From Paracoccus pantotrophus (lineage in GTDB: Bacteria; Pseudomonadota; Alphaproteobacteria; Rhodobacterales; Rhodobacteraceae): 64,000 nt of DNA. Made by a program: the position numbers and the translations under genes. Positions 33,361 through 41,414 of this stretch are shown here, one piece after another. Location: positions 881,501-945,500 of the forward strand of contig NZ_CP044423.1 of the NCBI RefSeq assembly GCF_008824185.1. The letters are read 5' to 3'. Position 1 is the stretch's first letter. Each line of letters starts with the position of its first letter. The notes beneath the pieces are model-generated. The model saw only the letters and a list, made by a program, of their open reading frames with translations. It was not told the DNA's origin and searched no databases.

Positions 33361-33483
33361 ATTGTGACGGGCCGGGGGGGCTCGTAACATGATGGGCAAC
33401 GCATGGCGTGGCCTGGCCACGTCCGAAACAGGCGGTCGTCCGGCGCTTTTGCCGGGCTTCCGGTGTTATACGAGGATGAACTG

Positions 33484-34749
<1,266 letters not shown>

Positions 34750-35415
34750 GCCCGCATCGCCTGCAGGCTCGGCCGGCCGCACCGGCGCCGGTCGGTTCCG
34801 CGCCGCGACGGCGCGCGCGGCATGGTGCAGGCGGGCCTTGGGTGCCGCCTTTTTCGCCGGTTCCATCCGCGCGCGTCCAGCCACGCGGAACACGTCCCGG
34901 GCCAACGGGCCGCGACCGGCTTGCCGGCGCGCGGTTCCCGGCCGTGCTGGGATCGGCTTGCCCGGCTCGGGCTTCACCGGGCTCCCGGCCCGGCGCCGGT
35001 CCGCGACTGCCGCGCCGATCCTCCTTCACGATCTGCCGCGGACGCATCGCGGCAGATCCATTGCGGCCCGCAGCCTCGGCTGCCATCTCAAGACAAGGAA
35101 CGGCCACACGCCATGCAGATGCATCTCTTCGGGATCTGCAGTTCATCGCCGGGCGGATTCATCCTCGACCCGCGCCACCAGATGCCCGGACCGGCCATCC
35201 GGTTTGGCACCGGCAGAAAGCGGCGGGCGGATCCTTCGCAGATGGCTCGGGGCGCTCGCGTCCCTGCCCATGCCAAGCGCCTCGATGGGCGGTCGGACGG
35301 CGCCACCGGCTGCGTCGATTTGCCCTGTCGGGGGCGTCGGGGACCAAGCCTCTCTGGACCTTCGCCGCAACTTGCGCCATATCTCCACCACACCCGATTG
35401 ATGAGGTTCGCACCC
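34750..35415. other. 666-base region without a convincing gene
   Basis: Between clpX and the NDUFA12 gene no frame has recognisable family sequence. Long frames exist on both strands but are Arg/Pro/Ala-rich, as expected of random GC-rich DNA. One plus-strand frame is continuous with NDUFA12 (from 34822) but contains no homologous-looking extension. The region holds the perfect hairpin at 35030-35058 and several GC-rich inverted repeats just after clpX. It could host a small RNA, a degraded gene, or the NDUFA12 promoter. Confidence 0.5.
35030..35058. other. Perfect 11-bp hairpin in gene-free region
   Basis: GATCTGCCGCG (35030-35040) pairs exactly with CGCGGCAGATC (35048-35058) across the loop GACGCAT. 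No T tract follows on either strand, so it is not a classic terminator. It could be the core of a structured RNA or a protein-binding palindrome. Confidence 0.6.
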
Positions 35416-35790
35416 ATGTCGTTTCTGCTGCGCTTTCTGACCTGGTGGAACAGCCAGACCTTGAACACCCAGGTCTGGACCAAGCTTTACGGCGAAAAGG
35501 TCGGCGAGGACGATCAGGGCAATGTCTATTACCAGTCCGGCGGCGGCAAGCGGCGCTGGGTGATCTATAACGGCGAATCCGAGGCAAGCCGCATCTCGCC
35601 CGAATGGCACGGCTGGCTGCATCACACCTACAAGGAGCCGCCGACCGCGGCCCCTCTGCCGCACAAGCCCTGGGAAAAGCCGCATGAGCCAAACCTGACC
35701 GGCACGCCTGCCGCCTATCACCCGGCGGGCTCGCTCTATCGCGCGCAGCCGGTCGAGCGGCGCGACTACGACGCCTGGCAGCCCGAGTAG
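35416..35790 (+). CDS. NDUFA12-type complex I accessory subunit
   Basis: This is a 124-residue protein of the NDUFA12/B17.2 family. Such homologues are known supernumerary subunits of Paracoccus NADH:ubiquinone oxidoreductase, sitting on the peripheral arm. Conserved parts are TWWNSQTLNTQVWTKLYGEKVG, GNVYYQSGGGKRRWVIYNGE and EASRISPEWHGWLHHTYKEPP. The ATG at 35416 marks the family start; the frame is open far upstream but without conserved content. The gene begins a conserved alphaproteobacterial row followed by mlaD and DUF2155. Confidence 0.93.
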   Translation: MSFLLRFLTWWNSQTLNTQVWTKLYGEKVGEDDQGNVYYQSGGGKRRWVIYNGESEASRISPEWHGWLHHTYKEPPTAAPLPHKPWEKPHEPNLTGTPAAYHPAGSLYRAQPVERRDYDAWQPE

Positions 35791-35794
35791 GCGC

Positions 35795-36262
35795 ATGAAC
35801 ACCGCCGCCGAACGGGCCGAGCTCTGGGTTGGTGCGGCGGTTCTGGCCGTGGCGGCCGGGTTCCTGGCCTGGTCCACCGCCGGCGGCAGGCTGGGCGCGC
35901 AGCTGGCCGGCGGCTATGAGCTGCGCGCGGCCTTTCCGAACGTCGACGGCATCGAGGTCGGCACCGATGTCCGCGTCGCCGGCGTCCGGGTGGGGCGGGT
36001 GTCGGCGGTCCAGCTGAACCCGCAGACCTATTTCGCCGAGGCGCGTCTGCGCCTGCCCGACAGCATCCGCCTGCCCAGCGACAGCGCGGCGCTGATCCAG
36101 TCGGACGGGCTGCTGGGCGGCGCCTATATCGAATTGCAGCCGGGCGGCGCGCCCGACAACCTGGCACCCGGCGACGAGATCGAGGATGTGCAGGGCGCGG
36201 TCAGCCTGATCTCGCTGATGATGAAATTCGTGGATGCGCAAAGCACGGACGACAGCCCATGA
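35795..36262 (+). CDS. mlaD: MlaD-family lipid transport protein
   Basis: This is the MCE-domain substrate-binding protein of a phospholipid transport system that maintains outer-membrane asymmetry. The protein has 155 residues with one N-terminal membrane anchor (ELWVGAAVLAVAAGFLAW) and a periplasmic MCE domain (ELRAAFPNVDGIEVGTDVRVAGVRVGRV ... DGLLGGAYIEL). MlaE/F/B/C are not adjacent, as is usual for alphaproteobacteria, where mlaD lies next to NDUFA12. It starts four bases after the NDUFA12 stop and overlaps DUF2155 by 4 bases. Confidence 0.92.
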   Translation: MNTAAERAELWVGAAVLAVAAGFLAWSTAGGRLGAQLAGGYELRAAFPNVDGIEVGTDVRVAGVRVGRVSAVQLNPQTYFAEARLRLPDSIRLPSDSAALIQSDGLLGGAYIELQPGGAPDNLAPGDEIEDVQGAVSLISLMMKFVDAQSTDDSP

Positions 36263-36753
36263 CCGACCTTCTGACCCGCGCCTGCCTGTGCCTGCTGCTG
36301 GCCGCCAGCCCCGTCCTCGCCCAGGAGGAGGAGCCGGCCGAGGACCAGCAGCTGATGATCGACCCGGCCTTCAGCGACGATCCCGATGCGGTGGTCCCCG
36401 TCGAGCCCTCGGCGGCCGAGCGCCAGCGCGCCGCCGAAGCCGCGCGCGGCCCCGAGACGGCGCGCGGCACCGGCGCGCAGCTGCGCGGGCTCGACAAGAT
36501 CACCGGCCGGACCCAGGATTTCACCCTGGCCGTGGGCGAGTCGGTCGCCTTCGGCCGGCTTCAGCTCAGCCTGGCGGAATGCCGCTATCCGGCAGCGGAC
36601 CCGACCTCGGATGCCTATGCCGAGCTAACGATCACCGACAGCCAGGCCAATGCGCGGCTGTTTGCGGGCTGGATGATCGCCTCGTCCCCGGCGCTTTCGG
36701 CGCTGGACGATCCGCGCTATGACGTCTGGGTGATTTCCTGCAACAGGGCCTGA
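36259..36753 (+). CDS. DUF2155 exported protein
   Basis: This is a 164-residue exported protein of the DUF2155 family. The signal peptide (LLTRACLCLLLAASPVLA) is followed by an acidic Glu/Ala-rich linker (about 22-72). The conserved domain begins at LRGLDKITGRTQDFTLAVGE and ends SPALSALDDPRYDVWVISC. The domain is all-beta in appearance and contains two Cys (LAECRYP and VISCN) that could pair in the periplasm. Function is unknown; the position after mlaD is conserved. Its last 37 bases overlap aat on the other strand. Confidence 0.88.
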   Translation: MTDLLTRACLCLLLAASPVLAQEEEPAEDQQLMIDPAFSDDPDAVVPVEPSAAERQRAAEAARGPETARGTGAQLRGLDKITGRTQDFTLAVGESVAFGRLQLSLAECRYPAADPTSDAYAELTITDSQANARLFAGWMIASSPALSALDDPRYDVWVISCNRA

Positions 36754-37358
36754 GCGCCGGGCAGGGCACAGCCGGCAAAATCGGCGCGAACCCCGAGCGC
36801 GGCGGCAAGCCGGCGGCGGTATTCCGCGCGGGGAATGGCCTGGCCGCCCATCGAGGCGAGATGCGGGTTCGGATATTGGGTGTCCCACAGCACGAAGCCG
36901 CAGCGCGCCAGGTGCGATGACATCCAGATCAGCGCCGCCTTGGAGGCATTGCTGCGGCGCGAGAACATGCTTTCGGCAAAGAACGCCCCGCCCAGCGTCA
37001 GACCGAACATGCCGCCGATCAGCTCGTTGCCGGCCCGGACCTCCAGCGAATGCGCGTGGCCCATGCGGAACAGATCGCGGTAAAGCGCCATGAGCGGCGC
37101 GTTGATCCAGGTTTCCGCGCGATCGGCGCAGCCCTGGACCACACCGGTGAAATCGCGGTCCAGGGTCGCATGCCAGCCGCAATGGCGCAGCACGCGCCGC
37201 ATCGAGCGCGAGACATGCACCCCGCCCACCGGCAGGATGCCGCGCAGCCCCGGCTCGAACCAGTAAAGCTGGGGGTCCGAGGCGGACTGCGCCATCGGAA
37301 ACACCCCCTGGGCATAGGCGGCCAGCATCCGTTCGGCTGTCAGGCCCCCACCGCTCAT
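36717..37358 (-). CDS. aat: Leucyl/phenylalanyl-tRNA-protein transferase
   Basis: Aat adds Leu or Phe to the N-terminus of proteins that begin with Arg or Lys, marking them for ClpAPS degradation (N-degron pathway). It has 213 residues, with the start AYAQGVFPMAQSASDPQLYWFEP, GILPVGGVHVSRSM and the acceptor-binding GGMFGLTLGGAFFAESMF. The C-terminal FVLWDTQYPNPHLASMGG is typical. It converges on DUF2155 with a 37-base coding overlap, larger than usual for this pair. It is downstream of accC on the same strand. Confidence 0.95.
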   Translation of the reverse strand: MSGGGLTAERMLAAYAQGVFPMAQSASDPQLYWFEPGLRGILPVGGVHVSRSMRRVLRHCGWHATLDRDFTGVVQGCADRAETWINAPLMALYRDLFRMGHAHSLEVRAGNELIGGMFGLTLGGAFFAESMFSRRSNASKAALIWMSSHLARCGFVLWDTQYPNPHLASMGGQAIPRAEYRRRLAAALGVRADFAGCALPGAQALLQEITQTS

Positions 37359-37393
37359 GCAGGGGCCGCCGGTCGCGCCGCTTGCCGCATGGT

Positions 37394-38746
37394 TCAGGCG
37401 CTGACGGCCATCTCGGCCAGCCAGCGTTCCAGCCAGTGGATCGAGTAATCGCCGCGCTGGATGTCGGGATTTTCGATCAGCGCCCGGAACAGCGGCACGG
37501 TGGTGTCGATCCCGTCCACGATCAGCTCGCCCAGGGCGCGGTTCAGCCGCGCCAGCGCCTCGGGGCGGTCGCGGCCATGCACGATCAGCTTGCCGATCAG
37601 GCTGTCGTAATAGGGCGGGATGCGGTAGCCGTCATAGATCGCCGAATCCATCCGTACGCCCAGCCCCCCCGGCGCGTGATATTGCGAGATGGTGCCGGGC
37701 GAGGGGGTGAAGTTCGGCAGCTTTTCGGCATTGATCCGCACCTCGATGGCATGGCCGCGGATCTGCAGGTCTTCCTGGCGGAACTCCATCTCCTCGCCGG
37801 CGGCGACTAGGATCTGCTGGCGCACCAGATCGACGCCGAAGATCGCCTCGGTCACCGGATGCTCGACCTGCAGGCGGGTGTTCATCTCGATGAAATAGAA
37901 CTCGCCCTCCTCGAACAGAAACTCGATGGTGCCGGCGCCGCGATAGCCGATCTTGGCCATGGCATTGGCGCAGATGCCGCCGATGCGGGCGCGCTGCTCG
38001 GCGGTGATGACCGGGCCGGGCGCTTCCTCGAACACCTTCTGGTGGCGGCGTTGCAGCGAACAGTCGCGCTCGCCCAGGTGAACGGCGCGGCCGCGGCCGT
38101 CGCCAAAGACCTGCACCTCGATATGGCGCGGCCGTTGCAGGTATTTCTCGATATAGACCTCGTCATTGCCGAAGGCCGCCTTGGCCTCGGCACGGGCGGT
38201 GCGGAAGGCGGTCTCCAGCGCGGCCTCGTCCTGGGCGACCTTCATGCCGCGCCCGCCACCGCCGGCGGTGGCCTTGATGATGACCGGATAGCCGATCTGC
38301 GCCGCCACCCGCTTGGCCGCGGCCACGTCCGCCACGCCGCCGTCCGAACCGGGCACCACCGGGATGCCCAGCGACTTCGCCGTCTCCTTGGCGGTGATCT
38401 TGTCGCCCATGATGCGGATATGCTCGGCCGAGGGGCCGATGAAGGTGATGCCGTGATCCTCGACCATCTGCACGAAGGCGGCGTTTTCCGACAGGAAGCC
38501 ATAGCCGGGATGCACCGCCTGCGCGCCGGTGATCTCGCAGGCCGAGATGATGGCAGGCTGCGACAGGTAGCTGTCGGTCGAGGGCGGCGGGCCGATGCAG
38601 ACGGATTCGTCGGCCATGCGCACATGCATCGCATCGGCATCGGCGGTGGAATGCACGGCGACCGAGGCGACGCCCATTTCGCGGCAGGCGCGGATCACGC
38701 GCAGCGCGATCTCGCCGCGGTTGGCGATCAGGATCTTGTCGAACAT
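37394..38746 (-). CDS. accC: Acetyl-CoA carboxylase biotin carboxylase subunit
   Basis: AccC carboxylates the biotin on AccB using bicarbonate and ATP, the first half-reaction of acetyl-CoA carboxylase. The 450-residue protein has the biotin-carboxylase N-domain (DKILIANRGEIALRVIRACRE), the ATP-grasp with Gly-rich loop (VIIKATAGGGGRGMKV), and the C-domain with catalytic EMNTRLQVEHPVTE. The start at 38746 lies eight bases after accB, so the two are co-transcribed. Downstream is aat. Confidence 0.98.
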   Translation of the reverse strand: MFDKILIANRGEIALRVIRACREMGVASVAVHSTADADAMHVRMADESVCIGPPPSTDSYLSQPAIISACEITGAQAVHPGYGFLSENAAFVQMVEDHGITFIGPSAEHIRIMGDKITAKETAKSLGIPVVPGSDGGVADVAAAKRVAAQIGYPVIIKATAGGGGRGMKVAQDEAALETAFRTARAEAKAAFGNDEVYIEKYLQRPRHIEVQVFGDGRGRAVHLGERDCSLQRRHQKVFEEAPGPVITAEQRARIGGICANAMAKIGYRGAGTIEFLFEEGEFYFIEMNTRLQVEHPVTEAIFGVDLVRQQILVAAGEEMEFRQEDLQIRGHAIEVRINAEKLPNFTPSPGTISQYHAPGGLGVRMDSAIYDGYRIPPYYDSLIGKLIVHGRDRPEALARLNRALGELIVDGIDTTVPLFRALIENPDIQRGDYSIHWLERWLAEMAVSA

Positions 38747-38753
38747 CCGCGCC

Positions 38754-39266
38754 TCACTCGACGACCATCAGGGGGGCGCCGAACTCGACCGGGCTGCCGT
38801 CGTCGACAAGGATGCGCTTGACCGTGCCCGAGCGGGGCGAGGGGATATGGTTCATCGTCTTCATCGCCTCGACGATCATCAGCGTCTCGCCTTCCTTGAC
38901 CTGCTGGCCGATGGCGACGAAGGGCGTCGCGCCGGGCTCGGGCGCCAGATAGGCGGTGCCGACCATGGGCGAGGTCACGACGCCGGGCAGGCTGGCCGGA
39001 TCCTCGCTGGCGGGGGCTGCAGCCGGGGCCGGGGCGGGCGCGGCGGCAGGGGCCATCGCCGCGGGGGCGGCAAAGGCGGCCGGCGCGGCCTGTTTCTGGT
39101 GCTTGGACAGGCTGACGGTCAGCCGGTCGTTTTCGTCATATTCGCGCTTGACGGTCAGTTCGGTCAATTCGTTGCGATCGAGCAGTTCGGCCAGGGCCTG
39201 AATGAAGGCGACATCGCCCTCGTGGTGGCGCTTGTCTTGACCAGCGTTTTTGGATTCGTCGCTCAT
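38754..39266 (-). CDS. accB: Acetyl-CoA carboxylase biotin carboxyl carrier protein
   Basis: AccB carries biotin between the carboxylase and the carboxyltransferase in the first committed step of fatty-acid synthesis. The protein has 170 residues. The N-terminus is the AccC-binding part, the middle an Ala/Pro linker (about 68-92), and the C-terminal biotinyl domain has the lysine in VEAMKTMNHI (about Lys136). The usual motif is AMKMMN; the Met-to-Thr change lies next to the biotin lysine. It heads the accB-accC-aat transcript. A 103-base gap before it should hold the promoter. Confidence 0.96.
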   Translation of the reverse strand: MSDESKNAGQDKRHHEGDVAFIQALAELLDRNELTELTVKREYDENDRLTVSLSKHQKQAAPAAFAAPAAMAPAAAPAPAPAAAPASEDPASLPGVVTSPMVGTAYLAPEPGATPFVAIGQQVKEGETLMIVEAMKTMNHIPSPRSGTVKRILVDDGSPVEFGAPLMVVE

Positions 39267-39369
39267 GCCGTCCTCTGGATGTCGTTGTCGGGGCCCGCGT
39301 TCTGACTGCGCGGCGGATTTGGGCGTCCTTATAGACCGTCGGACAACCCGAGGGAAAGGGATTCGCCGC

Positions 39370-40266
39370 CTAGCCCCTGCGTTTCCAGCGCCGATGCACC
39401 CAGAACCACTGCTCCATATGGTCGCGGACCAGCCGCTCCAGATCGTCGTTCAGCGCCTGCATCATGGTCGGGGCGTCGCTGTGGGGGATGGGCGCGCCGA
39501 CCTCGACGCGAAAGCTCAGCCCGTCGGGCTGGCGCACCCCGGCGATGGGCAGGATCAGCGCGTCATAGCGCAGCGCCAGTTCCGCCGGGGTCAGCACCGT
39601 CCTGGTCGGCAGGCCGAAGAAGCGCAGTTCGGCGCCGTGGTCGTCGAACTGGTCGAAGCCCAGGGACAGCCAGCCGCCGCCCTTGAGAAAGCGCAGCATG
39701 GCCGCAAGCCCGGCGCGGCCGCGCGGGAACATCGGTTCGGCGATGGCGCGCATGGCGGGGATGTAATGGCGGTTGAACGCCTCGTTGTTCATCGGCCGGT
39801 AGAGCGCGCCGACCGGCCAGCCGCGCCCCGCGAGCGCGGCGCGCATCGCGTCGTAATTGCCGAAATGCGCCACGGCCAGGATCACCGGCCGACCCGCCTG
39901 CGCCGCCTGTTCCAGCGCCGGCAGGCCCGGGCCGGTCAGCGGGTCCGCGGCATGGATGCGGTCGGTGAACTCGGCCCCGGAATAGATCTCGGCCAGTGAG
40001 CGGCCGGCATTCTCGGGCACCGCGCGGGTCAGGCGGCGGATCTCGGCCGCGGGCAGGTCCGGGCGCGCCATGGCCAGATTGGTGCGGATGCGCTGGCGCC
40101 AGCCGGCCAGGGGTCCGAGCAGATGGGCGAAGAACCAGCCCATCGCCGGCACCCGCCGCCGATAGGGCAGGATACGCGCCAGCCCCATGACAGCCAGGAA
40201 GGCGCCATTGGCGATGCGGTCGCGCAGCGGGGCGGGTTCCTGGGTCTCGGTGTCGGTCTCGGTCAT
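39370..40266 (-). CDS. Lysophospholipid/lipid A acyltransferase (LpxL/HtrB type)
   Basis: This is a 298-residue member of the LPLAT family that adds secondary acyl chains to lipid A or related lipids. The catalytic HxxxxD motif is in VAHFGNYDAMR; the acceptor loops GALYRPMNNEAFNRHY and GWLSLGFDQFDDHG follow. A hydrophobic N-terminal segment (LAVMGLARILPYRRR) anchors it to the membrane. The ATG at 40266 overlaps the upstream transporter by 4 bases. Which acyl chain it transfers cannot be told. Confidence 0.88.
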   Translation of the reverse strand: MTETDTETQEPAPLRDRIANGAFLAVMGLARILPYRRRVPAMGWFFAHLLGPLAGWRQRIRTNLAMARPDLPAAEIRRLTRAVPENAGRSLAEIYSGAEFTDRIHAADPLTGPGLPALEQAAQAGRPVILAVAHFGNYDAMRAALAGRGWPVGALYRPMNNEAFNRHYIPAMRAIAEPMFPRGRAGLAAMLRFLKGGGWLSLGFDQFDDHGAELRFFGLPTRTVLTPAELALRYDALILPIAGVRQPDGLSFRVEVGAPIPHSDAPTMMQALNDDLERLVRDHMEQWFWVHRRWKRRG

Positions 40267-41198
40267 TGCGGCCCCGTTCCGGCGGCCCGGTTCATCGCGC
40301 GAGCCTCGCGCATCCAGACATATAGGCCCGCAGCCACGATGATCAACGCGCCGATGAGGGTCCAGCGGTCCGGCAGGGTGCCCCAGATGAGCCAACCCCA
40401 GAGCCCGGCCCAGACCAGCCCGGTATAGCCGAAGGGGGCGATGGCCGCCGCCTCGGCCAGCGAGAATGCACGGATCAGCAGCGCCTGCGCCGCTGTGCCG
40501 AGCCCGCCGAGCAGCAGGAAGGCCCAGAGATCGCCGACCGGCCGCCAGACGAAGGGCACGGCAAGCGAGGAGAGGACCGTGCCGACCAGCGCCGACCACA
40601 GGATCGAGGTCGCGGTGGAATCGCTTCTCGCCACGCGGGTCAGGATGGCGCCGGCGGCATAGGTAAAGGCCGCGGCGAGCGCCAGCAGAGCGGCGGGATG
40701 GAAGACGCCGGCGCCGGGGCGGATGATGAGCATGGCGCCGCAGAAGGCGGCGAGGATGCCGAGGATGCGGCGGATGCCGATGGATTCGCCCAAAAAGACG
40801 GCCGCGCCCAGCGTGATCAGCACCGGGTTGAGGTCCATGATCGCGGTCGCCTCGGCCAGGCCGATGAATTGCAGCGCGCTGAAGAACAGCAGGCCCGAGC
40901 CGAATTGCGTCACGCCGCGGAAGAACTGCACCACCGGGCGCCGGGTGGCGAGGGCATGGCGCAGCCGCGGCGCGAAGATGACCGCGACGATGGCCAGGTT
41001 GGTGACGAAGCGCACCCAGACCACCTGCACCGGGTGGTAGAGCGTCGAGAGATGCTTGCCGGTGGCATCCATCAGCGTGAACAGGAAGATCGCCAGCAGC
41101 AAGAGCAGGATGCCGTGCAATTGCGTGGCGCGGCCCGGATCGCCGGCGGGGGCGAGGATCGGCGGCAGGGCGCCGGGGCTGGGTTCGGGCGGTGTCAT
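40263..41198 (-). CDS. EamA/DMT-family transporter
   Basis: This is a ten-helix drug/metabolite transporter of 311 residues, with two EamA repeats. Typical sequence includes GILLLLLAIFLFTLMDATGK, FIGLAEATAIMDLNPVLITL and the second repeat AFSLAEAAAIAPFGYTGLVW. The ATG at 41198 has GAGGGA seven bases upstream. It is followed by the LpxL-like acyltransferase with an ATGA overlap. No substrate is indicated; export of a lipid or amino-acid-like metabolite would suit the neighbour but is unproven. Confidence 0.88.
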   Translation of the reverse strand: MTPPEPSPGALPPILAPAGDPGRATQLHGILLLLLAIFLFTLMDATGKHLSTLYHPVQVVWVRFVTNLAIVAVIFAPRLRHALATRRPVVQFFRGVTQFGSGLLFFSALQFIGLAEATAIMDLNPVLITLGAAVFLGESIGIRRILGILAAFCGAMLIIRPGAGVFHPAALLALAAAFTYAAGAILTRVARSDSTATSILWSALVGTVLSSLAVPFVWRPVGDLWAFLLLGGLGTAAQALLIRAFSLAEAAAIAPFGYTGLVWAGLWGWLIWGTLPDRWTLIGALIIVAAGLYVWMREARAMNRAAGTGPQ

Positions 41199-41280
41199 GG
41201 CATGTCCCTCTTGTTTCCGCTTATGCCCGTGGGCGGCGGCGGGGTCCATGGGGGCGAAGCGGGTGCCTGCCTGCACCGTC

Positions 41281-41309
41281 GCATGAGTTTTTGGGGAAGG
41301 GTGAAAGGC
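41281..41309 (-). repeat. Degenerate post-stop repeat, copy D
   Basis: On the minus strand the sequence GCCTTTCACCCTTCCCC continuing AAAAACTCAT resembles copy C, which lies about 30 bases upstream in the same reading direction. The two could be a decayed tandem pair. Similarity is moderate. Confidence 0.4.
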
Positions 41310-41340
41310 AGCCGCGGCGGCTTTCCCGGAGCGCCGGGGC

Positions 41341-41366
41341 ATGGGTATTTGGGGAACGAAGAAGCC
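41341..41366 (-). repeat. Post-stop dispersed repeat, copy C
   Basis: On the minus strand it reads GGCTTCTTCGTTCCCC followed by AAATACCCAT, identical to copy B over about 25 bases. It lies just past the hairpin that follows the transketolase stop. Confidence 0.65.
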
Positions 41367-41380
41367 GGCGGGATGGGAGG

Positions 41381-41406
41381 GGGCCGCGCCGGAGCGGGCG
41401 CGGCCC
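41381..41406 (-). terminator. Ten-base-pair hairpin after tkt
   Basis: GGGCCGCGCC (41381-41390) pairs perfectly with GGCGCGGCCC (41397-41406) over a six-base loop. It begins nine bases after the tkt stop on the minus strand. No T run follows immediately, so it may act with the downstream repeat or as an mRNA stabiliser. Confidence 0.55.
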
Positions 41407-41414
41407 GGAAGTGC

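Noticed and set aside
34822..35415. N-terminal extension of NDUFA12 through the 666-base gap
   Set aside because: The frame is open, but only the part from 35416 matches the family. The extension is low-complexity and would be unique.
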